Source: Litoreibacter sp. (GTDB lineage: Bacteria > Pseudomonadota > Alphaproteobacteria > Rhodobacterales > Rhodobacteraceae). Taken from it: a stretch of DNA of 7,811 bases. The stretch is from the NCBI GenBank assembly GCA_013042765.1, contig JABDPP010000341.1, positions 1-7,811 of the forward strand, given 5' to 3'. Below are positions 1 through 5,480 of this stretch, one piece after another. The translations under genes and the position numbers were made by a program. The stretch's first letter is position 1; every line of letters begins with the position of its first letter. Below the pieces are notes generated by a model that made no database searches, had not been told where the DNA came from, and worked only from the letters and a program-made list of their open reading frames with translations.

Positions 1-206
1 GTCATGTGAGCATACGTCCGGTCACCCTCTTTGAGGAACGCAACCTGGCCTGTGGACTCACCGCCCATCACACTATCGGTAAAGAATCGCCAGCGAGTCT
101 CGGGCTGCAGCTTGAAGTTTTCGATCATGATGTCCTGAGCCGCGGCAGAGAGAGGCAAGAGTATCAGAAAGAAGGATATCAGTGCCTGTTCGAGGATATA
201 TCGCAA
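1..206 (-). CDS. CIA30-like secreted protein, N-terminal part (cut by window edge)
   Basis: The visible 68 residues run off the left edge. They begin with a signal peptide: a short N-region, a hydrophobic core at about residues 8-19 (ALISFFLILLPL) and an AAA-Q cleavage site near residue 23. A mature start follows with W39, then TDSVMGGESTG (43-53), which matches the conserved opening motif of the CIA30 (complex I intermediate-associated protein 30) domain, usually written DxVMGGxSxG. Bacterial members are poorly characterised and often secreted or periplasmic. I chose the TTG at 204-206 because GGAGAAG lies just upstream (complement of 211-217). An in-frame ATG at 267-269 would add 21 very basic residues and has no clear ribosome binding site. 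The family call rests on one motif plus the signal peptide, so it is likely rather than certain. Confidence 0.7.
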   Translation of the reverse strand, partial: MRYILEQALISFFLILLPLSAAAQDIMIENFKLQPETRWRFFTDSVMGGESTGQVAFLKEGDRTYAHM

Positions 207-529
207 CGGTCTTCTCCCAGCATATGTTCGCCTGCGGCGCAAATTGATCTCACCCGAGACGGAGTTCATATAGTGAGCACAGCGGCTCCATGAAAATTGC
301 CTCCGCGCAGGTCAACGAGGGCCTTATTAACACCTTACTGAGAATTTGGAGTGGTTTCGGGTTCTACCCCGGCGGCTTCAGCCAGCGGAAAGAACTCGAT
401 GCCGTCCTGCCGTGTGAAGCTTACTGCCGACATGATTGAACGCCATTCCCGGAGATCGGCGTAAGGAAAGCTCAGTCTCGGAGCAGCTTTAATGCCATAG
501 GGCCCGCAGTGCACGGCTGTTGCGCTTAA
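207..529. other. Intergenic gap, no convincing gene
   Basis: This stretch lies between the flavoprotein stop and the CIA30-like start, both on the minus strand. The plus-strand open frames here have no ribosome binding site and overlap the antisense of the CIA30-like gene. On the minus strand a frame stays open from a GTG at 512-514 to a TAA at 335-337 (59 codons, internal ATG at 431-433). It contains SAVSFTRQDGIEFFPLAEAA, which reads like protein but has no ribosome binding site and no family I recognise. A weak 6-bp inverted repeat, AAAGCT (467-472) with AGCTTT (485-490), lies downstream of the flavoprotein gene. It lacks a T-tract, so I do not call it a terminator. The promoter of the CIA30-like gene should lie in the left part, but I could not pick it. 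Confidence 0.5.
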
Positions 530-1603
530 TCATTCACTCAAGGAGGCGTGGACTTTTCTTGCTGCCTGCTCACCTGCTGCAAGAGCGCCCTCAATAAGTC
601 CCGGGCTGACCTCGGATACCTCTGACACAGCAAATCTGACGCGACCGCCAAGATGTCCCTCTCGCAGAATGTCCGGCCCGACTTCGGGGTGAGTTGCCGG
701 TTGCGAGAGATCGATCTCCGTGACGATATTCCGGTTCGTTGCCCAGTCCTGCACAACTAATTCAATCGGATGCGCTCCAGATGGCCCAAAGCACCCGGCG
801 AGCTGGGTCAGGATTGCCTGCCTGAGCCTCTCCGGATCCTGCTGCCGAACATCAGACGGCCAGCCCACAAAGCCAAAGATCGCTGCGGGGGTGCCGTTTG
901 CGCCCGAGTGGTCATGAGCCTCGACGATCGGGCCCGTTCGGCTCGCGATGCGGCCGGCCAAACCGGCATCCCTCCAAAAAGGGCGATCATACAGCGCGAC
1001 GGCTTTGGCGTGGGTGCTCATCCAGGTCGGCGTTCGTCGCATCGCCTGCAGAAGATCCGGTGCCACCCACGGCATTTTAACGTTCGCAGCAGCAATACGG
1101 AGTGGAATGGAAACAAGAACGCGTTTGGCGGTGACAATTTCGCCGGAGCCAAGGTGAATGCCGACCCGCCCGGAACCGTCTTCAAGAACGCGTTTCACAG
1201 GCGTCGAAAGCCGAATGCTCGCGGGGTCAATTCCTTTGGACAGGGTATCGACGAGAGCCGAGGGTCCGCCAACTATGCGGACCATGCCATCCTGTCCGGG
1301 CAACGCCTGGCGAAGCGGCACGGGTCCGTATCCGAGAATAACCGCAGCGCCGTCGTTGAACTGCTCGAAGGTTTTGAGACCGAGTTTTTGGGTCCATTTC
1401 GCGACTACCGGCTGGTACCTTGGCCAGACCCACGTGGGCCCCAGATCGGCCAGATAATCGTTTGTGTCCGGGTCCCGAAGGGCCCGGATGCGGCCTCCAA
1501 TCCGGGAGTCGGCCTCGATCACCAGAACATCTGCGCCCGCTTCCCGAAGCACGGTCGCAGCGGTAAGGCCTGATAATCCGGCACCAACAATAATTACGTC
1601 CAA
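530..1603 (-). CDS. FAD-dependent amine oxidase-type flavoprotein
   Basis: This is a 357-residue protein of the flavin-containing amine oxidoreductase (monoamine oxidase) superfamily. The N-terminal FAD-binding Rossmann motif is clear: VGAGLSG at 6-12, the ribose-binding acid E30 at the end of the second strand, and GGR at 36-38. The DLGPTWVW segment (53-60) occupies the usual place near the flavin. The C-terminus carries the second FAD-contact signature, E331 followed by PGLIEGALAAGEQAA at about 334-348. Members oxidise amines or other C-H donors to produce H2O2; the substrate here is unknown. It is shorter than many relatives (about 430-500 residues), but both ends are intact, so it is not truncated. 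The start is TTG at 1601-1603, supported by GAGG six bases upstream. It follows tetR on the same strand after 149 bases, so it may be co-transcribed or have its own promoter. Confidence 0.88.
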   Translation of the reverse strand: MDVIIVGAGLSGLTAATVLREAGADVLVIEADSRIGGRIRALRDPDTNDYLADLGPTWVWPRYQPVVAKWTQKLGLKTFEQFNDGAAVILGYGPVPLRQALPGQDGMVRIVGGPSALVDTLSKGIDPASIRLSTPVKRVLEDGSGRVGIHLGSGEIVTAKRVLVSIPLRIAAANVKMPWVAPDLLQAMRRTPTWMSTHAKAVALYDRPFWRDAGLAGRIASRTGPIVEAHDHSGANGTPAAIFGFVGWPSDVRQQDPERLRQAILTQLAGCFGPSGAHPIELVVQDWATNRNIVTEIDLSQPATHPEVGPDILREGHLGGRVRFAVSEVSEVSPGLIEGALAAGEQAARKVHASLSE

Positions 1604-1676
1604 CTGTCACCTCGAAATTAGCGAACAATCTAAAGGCCCAAGCGGTCGGGTCTGAATGAAGTACCCGGGCGGGAAA

Positions 1677-1687
1677 CGCAATTTGCG
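1677..1687. repeat. Short palindrome CGCAATTTGCG upstream of the flavoprotein gene
   Basis: CGCAA and TTGCG form a perfect dyad around one central base, about 75 bases upstream of the TTG start at 1603. It sits inside a wider inverted repeat, CGGGTCT (1647-1653) with AGACCCG (1698-1704). It could be an operator or a leader hairpin for the flavoprotein gene. Dyads of this size occur by chance, so the functional reading is weak. Confidence 0.3.
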
Positions 1688-1752
1688 AAACAGACGGAGA
1701 CCCGGATCGCACTGGCGGTCTTCACTCGCTGTGAAGCAGCGAATGCTAAGCT

Positions 1753-2328
1753 CTATTTCCAATTTTCCTGCAGCAACGCAGCACCGGTCTTTCCTGCCTC
1801 TAGGGTCCGATGCGCGTCTTCCGGGTTTTCAGCCAGGCGCGCCAAGGTGATCGTGCCCATCATCAGAGCCATAATAGCAAGACCTTGCGTGTTGTCGGGA
1901 TCGGCAGAGTGCCGCAGCACTTCAGCCATTCTTATTGACGCTTCGGCGCCTTCATGGAGGGGTGCCTGACCAGCCCGCGCAAGTTCCGCGCCGAGGGCAG
2001 CGAGTGGGCAGCCCTTTCCCAAATCCTTGAGGTGCGCTTCCGAGAGATACTTCGCGATGTAAGCGTCTCTCTCCCCTGCTCTGCCCTCAGGTGTTTCTTC
2101 CTCTTCAATTCCGGCAACGACGCCATCAACCGCATGACGAAAGGCGGCCGCCACAAGTTCCTCTTTCGAACCGAAGTGGCGGTAAAAGCCACCGTGGGTC
2201 ATTCCGGCCGCGTTCATCACCTCGGCGACGCTGGTCGCTTCGCTCCCGTTTTCTCTGAACAGGCGCGCCGCAGCGTCCAGGATTCGCCTGTGACTGCGCT
2301 GCTTATCCGCTTCCGACATCCTCGGCAT
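1753..2328 (-). CDS. TetR/AcrR-family transcriptional repressor
   Basis: This is a 191-residue repressor with the standard TetR layout. The N-terminal DNA-binding domain covers about residues 10-57, with the helix-turn-helix at 33-52 (SVAEVMNAAGMTHGGFYRHF), followed by F52-G-SKEEL, the usual start of helix 4. The C-terminal ligand/dimer domain contains GKGCPLAALGAEL (105-117), a motif typical of one TetR subgroup. Its Cys107 lies roughly where NemR-like regulators carry a reactive cysteine. That comparison comes from family knowledge and does not demonstrate sensing. The ATG at 2326-2328 has AAGGA a few bases upstream. The gene is divergent from the NmrA-type gene across a 90-base region containing two 18-bp boxes, the classic arrangement for a TetR protein repressing itself and its neighbour. 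The ligand is unknown. Confidence 0.93.
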   Translation of the reverse strand: MPRMSEADKQRSHRRILDAAARLFRENGSEATSVAEVMNAAGMTHGGFYRHFGSKEELVAAAFRHAVDGVVAGIEEEETPEGRAGERDAYIAKYLSEAHLKDLGKGCPLAALGAELARAGQAPLHEGAEASIRMAEVLRHSADPDNTQGLAIMALMMGTITLARLAENPEDAHRTLEAGKTGAALLQENWK

Positions 2329-2350
2329 AACGATCCTTCAAACTTGAGGG

Positions 2351-2383
2351 TTGACATTAAAGATGACGAATAGCATCTATATT
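2351..2383 (+). promoter_or_regulatory. Candidate promoter of the NmrA-CA-cupin operon
   Basis: A perfect -35 hexamer TTGACA sits at 2351-2356. The -10 is ambiguous: CATCTA at 2374-2379 gives a 17-base spacer but a poor match, while TATATT at 2378-2383 is a better match with a long 21-base spacer. The first operator-like box (2361-2378) lies in the spacer, so a repressor bound there would block RNA polymerase. The region is AT-rich compared with the flanking genes. Confidence 0.45.
2361..2378. promoter_or_regulatory. Operator-like box 1 (probable TetR site)
   Basis: AGATGACGAATAGCATCT has 5-bp inverted ends (AGATG and CATCT) around an 8-base centre. It matches a second 18-bp box at 2387-2404 at 15 of 18 positions. 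It lies downstream of the -35 hexamer of the divergent operon. Repeat structure and position point to the adjacent TetR protein as the binder; that assignment is inference. Confidence 0.6.
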
Positions 2384-2386
2384 TTA

Positions 2387-2404
2387 AGATTACAAATATC
2401 ATCT
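2387..2404. promoter_or_regulatory. Operator-like box 2 (probable TetR site)
   Basis: AGATTACAAATATCATCT is the second copy of the box, with 26 bases between equivalent positions and 8 bases between the two boxes. Its ends AGAT and ATCT are inverted. It lies directly before the ribosome binding site (AAGGA, 2406-2410) of the NmrA-type gene. It therefore probably falls near or downstream of the transcription start, where a bound repressor would also block. Confidence 0.6.
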
Positions 2405-2418
2405 AAAGGAATCAGGAT

Positions 2419-3525
2419 ATGTCCACCCCACCCAAAGTCCTCGTCACCAGCGCAGGCGGGAAGACCGGCCTGCAAACGACGCTGCAACTCAGGGAGAAAG
2501 GATTTCCGGTACGTGCTTTCGTCCGACGGCGCGATCATCGGTCAGAGATTCTGAAACGCGCCGGTGCCGAGATTTTTGTTGGAGATCAGTACTCTCTGGG
2601 GGACATGCGCGCGGCAATGCAGGGTGTTCAGCGCGCCTACCAATGCGCACCGACGGCGCCGAACGGACTATATTTTAATGCCGTCTTTACAGCTGCCGCG
2701 TACGAGGCGCGCCTCGAGCACGTCGTGACCCTGAGCCAGTGGTTATCCAGCGCAAATCATCCGTCGCTCTTCACCCGTGAGGTCTATCTCAGTGATATTC
2801 TTATAGGTATGCGCAAGGAAATGTCGGTGACAACTGTGAACCCCGGCTGGTTCGCCGACAATTACCTGATGGTCCTCGATATGGCGGTGCAACTGGGCGT
2901 CTTCACCATGCCATTGGGTGCGGGAAACGTGAAAAAGAATGCAGCGCCTTCGAACGAGGACATTGCGCGCGTCGTTACCGCTTCGCTGCTCGACCCGGGT
3001 TCACATGCCGGCCAGACCTATCGTCCGACCGGACCACAATTGCTGTCCCCTGACGACATCGCACAGGCGATGGGGCGCGCCACGGGCAGGCGAGTGCGGT
3101 ACATCGACATTTCGGAACGCATGATGATCAAATCCCTTAGGGCTCTGCCTCCATCCAACTATTCGGTCGCCGCCGTCACGCAACTTGCCCTCTACGCTGA
3201 TGAGTACCGCCGGGGTGCCTTCGCGGTGAATGCACCAACCGATCATGTTGAACGTGTCGGTGGCCAGGAGCCGGAACCCTTTGAGAGCATCGTGCGTCGT
3301 ACCGTATCTTATCGTCCGGAGCTCACACGCAGTCCTGTTCGCAGTCTCGGGGCTATGGCCCGCTTTCTCAAGATCCTTGCCGCCCGCCCCTTCGATCTCA
3401 GGGACGCCGAAAAAGCGCGCGACTACGTAAGGCCGCAGACGCCCGTTTTCTCACAGGACGACCCGGCCTGGCTCGCAAGTCACCATCCGGAGAAGCCTCG
3501 CGTCGCGACAGTGGTGGCAGCCTGA
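2419..3525 (+). CDS. NmrA-type NAD(P)-binding oxidoreductase-like protein
   Basis: This 368-residue protein has an atypical-SDR (NmrA/quinone oxidoreductase 2-like) fold. The N-terminal dinucleotide-binding strand-loop is KVLVTSAGGKTG (6-17). The basic cluster R36-R37-R38 after the second strand favours NADP(H). GD at 55-56 and LSQW at 105-108 sit at expected SDR strand positions. The segment around 198-228 (GQTYRPTGPQLLSPDDIAQA) is typical of NmrA/HSCARG-like proteins. The family lacks the classic Tyr-x-x-x-Lys catalytic pair, and members act as redox sensors or quinone/NADPH-dependent reductases. The body ends near residue 300; a further ~70 residues form an unusual Pro/Arg-rich tail. The ATG has AAGGA eight bases upstream. 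It is the first gene of a three-gene plus-strand operon, divergent from tetR. Confidence 0.88.
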   Translation: MSTPPKVLVTSAGGKTGLQTTLQLREKGFPVRAFVRRRDHRSEILKRAGAEIFVGDQYSLGDMRAAMQGVQRAYQCAPTAPNGLYFNAVFTAAAYEARLEHVVTLSQWLSSANHPSLFTREVYLSDILIGMRKEMSVTTVNPGWFADNYLMVLDMAVQLGVFTMPLGAGNVKKNAAPSNEDIARVVTASLLDPGSHAGQTYRPTGPQLLSPDDIAQAMGRATGRRVRYIDISERMMIKSLRALPPSNYSVAAVTQLALYADEYRRGAFAVNAPTDHVERVGGQEPEPFESIVRRTVSYRPELTRSPVRSLGAMARFLKILAARPFDLRDAEKARDYVRPQTPVFSQDDPAWLASHHPEKPRVATVVAA

Positions 3526-3564
3526 CACACTTCCCTTTCCACGACCTTAAAGCGGAGCAATCCT

Positions 3565-4137
3565 ATGAACGTTCAGAACGACCTGATCGCGCGCAACAGC
3601 AAATTTGCCGCGACATTTGACAAACCAGACATGCCGGTCCTTCCCCGGTTGCGAACCGTGCTTCTGGCCTGCGCCGATGCGCGTGTCGACCCGGCCCATG
3701 TTCTGGGCCTCGACCTCGGCGAGGTGATCGTGATCCGTAATACCGGAGGCCGCGTCACTCGATCCGTGATCGAAGAACTCGCCACGTTGTCTGTGCTGGC
3801 GAACATCCTGACTGAGGGTCGGGAGCAGGGCTTCAACGTCATCCTGATGCAGCACACGCAATGCGGTGCCCAGCGCCTGGCAAACCCGGAGCTACAGGCG
3901 CATTTGAAAGATAGTCTTGGCATCGATGTCTCTGACTATGCGATTACGGACCAGGCGAGCGATCTCATGATTGATGTCGGCCGCCTTGTCACAGCAAGTG
4001 AGATCCCCGATGACGTGACCGTTTCAGCCCTGCTCTACGATGTTGTCACAGGAGTCGCTGAAGAAATCGCGTCAGTGAAATCGCTCGGAGAGTGGCGTTC
4101 TGACCCTGTGACGCCCGGAGTGGATAAAGCAAGCTGA
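3565..4137 (+). CDS. Beta-carbonic-anhydrase-like zinc enzyme
   Basis: This 190-residue protein carries the zinc and catalytic motifs of beta-class carbonic anhydrases. CADAR at 36-40 provides C36 as ligand and the D38-R40 dyad. HTQCG at 97-101 provides H97 and C100. IRNTGG (57-62) matches the conserved RNxGG strand. Beta-CAs interconvert CO2 and bicarbonate in the cytoplasm; no signal peptide is seen. Short beta-CA-like proteins also include hydrolases of CS2 or COS, so true carbonic anhydrase activity is not assured. The gene starts 39 bases after the NmrA-type stop, with GGAG upstream of the ATG, and is followed by a cupin. Its placement in a TetR-controlled operon suggests a specialised role rather than housekeeping CO2 supply. 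Confidence 0.9.
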   Translation: MNVQNDLIARNSKFAATFDKPDMPVLPRLRTVLLACADARVDPAHVLGLDLGEVIVIRNTGGRVTRSVIEELATLSVLANILTEGREQGFNVILMQHTQCGAQRLANPELQAHLKDSLGIDVSDYAITDQASDLMIDVGRLVTASEIPDDVTVSALLYDVVTGVAEEIASVKSLGEWRSDPVTPGVDKAS

Positions 4138-4190
4138 ATTTATCCAGAGCCCGATTGCGGCTCATCAGACAGCACATTTTGGAGCGCACG

Positions 4191-4682
4191 ATGAGGACAG
4201 ACACCTACATTCTGACCAAAGACGAGATTGAAGCATTCGAAGGAACAAAGAAGACCCATTTCCTGAATCCCAATGCAAAGAGAGTAAATAAGTCGCTTGG
4301 CGACATGACTGGCCTGACCGGATTTGGCTTTCATATCATCGAAGTTGAGCCCGGACATGAGACCACGGAACATCACCGCCATTATCACGAAGACGAATGC
4401 GTATTTGTGCTTTCGGGTAACGCTACCGCGTTCCTGGGCGATGACGCGCACTCAATTGGGCCCGGCGACTTCATCGGCTACCGGAAGGGAGGTGTTGCGC
4501 ATTCGATAAGGAACACCGGCGAGGAAGTGCTACGATGCATTGTTGTCGGCGAACGGCTTTCGCACGACGTCGGTGATTATCCCAGAAAGGGCAAGCGCAT
4601 CTTCAGGAATGTGGGAGTTCTCTGGAACCTTGTCGATCTGAAGAACGTGCAGGAGGTTGGTGGCAGCGTCGGAAAGAAGTAG
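4191..4682 (+). CDS. Small single-domain cupin protein
   Basis: This is a 163-residue single cupin. Motif 1 is present as G55 ... H62-R-H64 ... E69 ... G76, giving metal ligands H62, H64 and E69. Motif 2 is GDFIGYRKGGVAHSIRN (92-108) with the fourth ligand H104 and N108. In motif 2 the usual Pro-x-Gly reads Lys-Gly-Gly, a departure at the Pro. Cupins of this size act as dioxygenases, isomerases, or sugar- or metal-binding proteins; the reaction here is unknown. I start at the ATG at 4191, with GGAG at 4181-4184. A longer frame beginning at TTG 4155 has no ribosome binding site. It is the third gene of the operon, 53 bases after the carbonic-anhydrase-like gene. Confidence 0.87.
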   Translation: MRTDTYILTKDEIEAFEGTKKTHFLNPNAKRVNKSLGDMTGLTGFGFHIIEVEPGHETTEHHRHYHEDECVFVLSGNATAFLGDDAHSIGPGDFIGYRKGGVAHSIRNTGEEVLRCIVVGERLSHDVGDYPRKGKRIFRNVGVLWNLVDLKNVQEVGGSVGKK

Positions 4683-4721
4683 TAGCCTATGTCCTGACGA
4701 TATGGCCCGGGTTCTGGACAG

Positions 4722-5075
4722 CTATTTCGGGTCGATTGCAAGATCCACTTTCCAGCCTTCACTGAGATCGATGTGGCGAACTGAACACTCATCAATCAGG
4801 GCATCATAGCCCGGTGGCAGGAATGAGGTCTGCCATGCTTCACCGAAACGTGCTTTCACTGCGCTGAGGTCTTTCCAGACCGAAGCGAAGACGACGTAAT
4901 CTTCGTCTGAAGCCACTCCTTCGCCGAAGAAGTACCCCTGGTTTCCTGGCTCGCCACGGACGACTTCAGCTGAGGTAACGGCGAATTTTTCGATCAGTTC
5001 TTTGGCGCGGCCTGGTTTCGTCTGGACCTGGAACAATCGCAAAATGGGTCCACTGCCTGTTTCTTCCTTGTTCAT
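4722..5075 (-). CDS. Antibiotic-biosynthesis-monooxygenase (ABM) fold protein
   Basis: This 117-residue protein has the features of the ABM dimeric alpha/beta-barrel superfamily. An N-terminal strand (ILRLFQVQTKPGRAKEL, about 11-27) leads into a helix. It is followed by GYFFGEG, then DYVVFASVWKDLSAVKARFG (about 59-78), the typical strand plus 'W-x-x-x-x-x-x-x-F' helix. Relatives oxidise quinols or aromatic polyketides without cofactor, or serve as stress-linked monooxygenases; function here is not assigned. The ATG has GGGAGA upstream (complement of 5083-5088). It converges on the cupin gene with only 39 bases between the two stops, so it is transcribed separately from the operon. Its proximity to an NmrA/cupin/CA set makes a shared detoxification role plausible. 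Confidence 0.75.
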   Translation of the reverse strand: MNKEETGSGPILRLFQVQTKPGRAKELIEKFAVTSAEVVRGEPGNQGYFFGEGVASDEDYVVFASVWKDLSAVKARFGEAWQTSFLPPGYDALIDECSVRHIDLSEGWKVDLAIDPK

Positions 5076-5256
5076 TCGTCGTCTCCCAATCGAGTAAGAA
5101 CCGATTTGCTAAGTGGGGCAGGTCGGCTGTCGAGGCAGCACTCCGTACCCCCATAGCAGTCTTCAGGCATCATCCTTGCGTAGACCCACTACGGTTCGGT
5201 GCCAGTTGTCCAAACGTCCTCATACCGCGATTAACATAACGGCCCTTACGCGTTTA

Positions 5257-5294
5257 GGGCGGCGATCAGTCGCGTCCGGTGCTGATCGCCGCCC
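5257..5294. repeat. Perfect 13-bp inverted repeat (strong hairpin)
   Basis: GGGCGGCGATCAG (5257-5269) is followed after 12 bases by its exact reverse complement CTGATCGCCGCCC (5282-5294). As RNA it would form a very stable stem. The plus-strand side is followed by only CTTTG, and the minus-strand side by TAAACG, so it lacks the long T-run of a typical intrinsic terminator. It lies about 190 bases downstream of the ParB-like operon and about 180 upstream of the ABM gene. It may end the ParB transcript, act as a binding site for a ParB-like protein, or be a remnant of element ends. Confidence 0.7.
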
Positions 5295-5373
5295 CTTTGA
5301 GAAATACTCAATCACTTTGCCGAGTGGATAATCTCGGCTTGGTGGGCCCGTGCGGGTTCGCCGCCATCCCCAC

Positions 5374-5404
5374 CGCCGCACTCGATCCGCCCCACGGTGC
5401 GGCG
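5374..5404. repeat. 8-bp inverted repeat in GC-rich tract
   Basis: CGCCGCAC (5374-5381) pairs with GTGCGGCG (5397-5404) across a 15-base loop. It lies about 80 bases downstream of the second ParB-like stop (minus strand). No T-tract follows on the minus strand, so a terminator role is possible but unsupported. Confidence 0.4.
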
Positions 5405-5480
5405 TCTCCTGCGGTCCCCGCGCTTCTTTGGGTCCGGGTCCTCGAACGCAGTCCAGTCGAAATTGACCGAACTGCTCGGA

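Larger units (their letters stand above)
5076..5480. other. Gap between the metabolic and ParB modules
   Basis: No protein gene is supported. The frames that stay open here do so in a GC-rich tract at about 5340-5460 where stops are rare; none has a start with a ribosome binding site. The right end follows the stop of the second ParB-like gene, so its terminator should be here. The left end should hold the promoter of the ABM gene, but I found no convincing hexamers. The stretch contains a perfect 13-bp inverted repeat (5257-5294) and an 8-bp one (5374-5404), listed separately. Confidence 0.6.

Noticed and set aside
6..293. Plus-strand open frame of 95 codons at the left edge
   Set aside because: It is antisense to the CIA30-like gene, which has a signal peptide, family motif and ribosome binding site; this frame has none of these.
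770..1573. Plus-strand open frame of 267 codons
   Set aside because: It is the antisense shadow of the FAD-dependent flavoprotein, whose Rossmann and C-terminal motifs are unambiguous.
1720..1736. Hairpin CTTCAC-TCGCT-GTGAAG just past tetR as a terminator
   Set aside because: The stem is only 6 bp, a competing TCGCT/AGCGA pairing exists, and no T-tract follows on the minus strand.
4155..4190. TTG-started N-terminal extension of the cupin
   Set aside because: The ATG at 4191 has GGAG at good spacing; the TTG has no ribosome binding site and the extra residues are not typical of the fold.
4683..4721. Bidirectional terminator between the convergent cupin and ABM genes
   Set aside because: Only TGTCC/GGACA arms separated by over 20 bases can be found, with no T-tract.
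5295..5480. Frames continuing past the second ParB-like stop as a lost C-terminus or small gene
   Set aside because: All three minus-strand frames stay open for long stretches simply because the tract is GC-rich; the resulting proteins are Arg/Gly-rich with no start signal.
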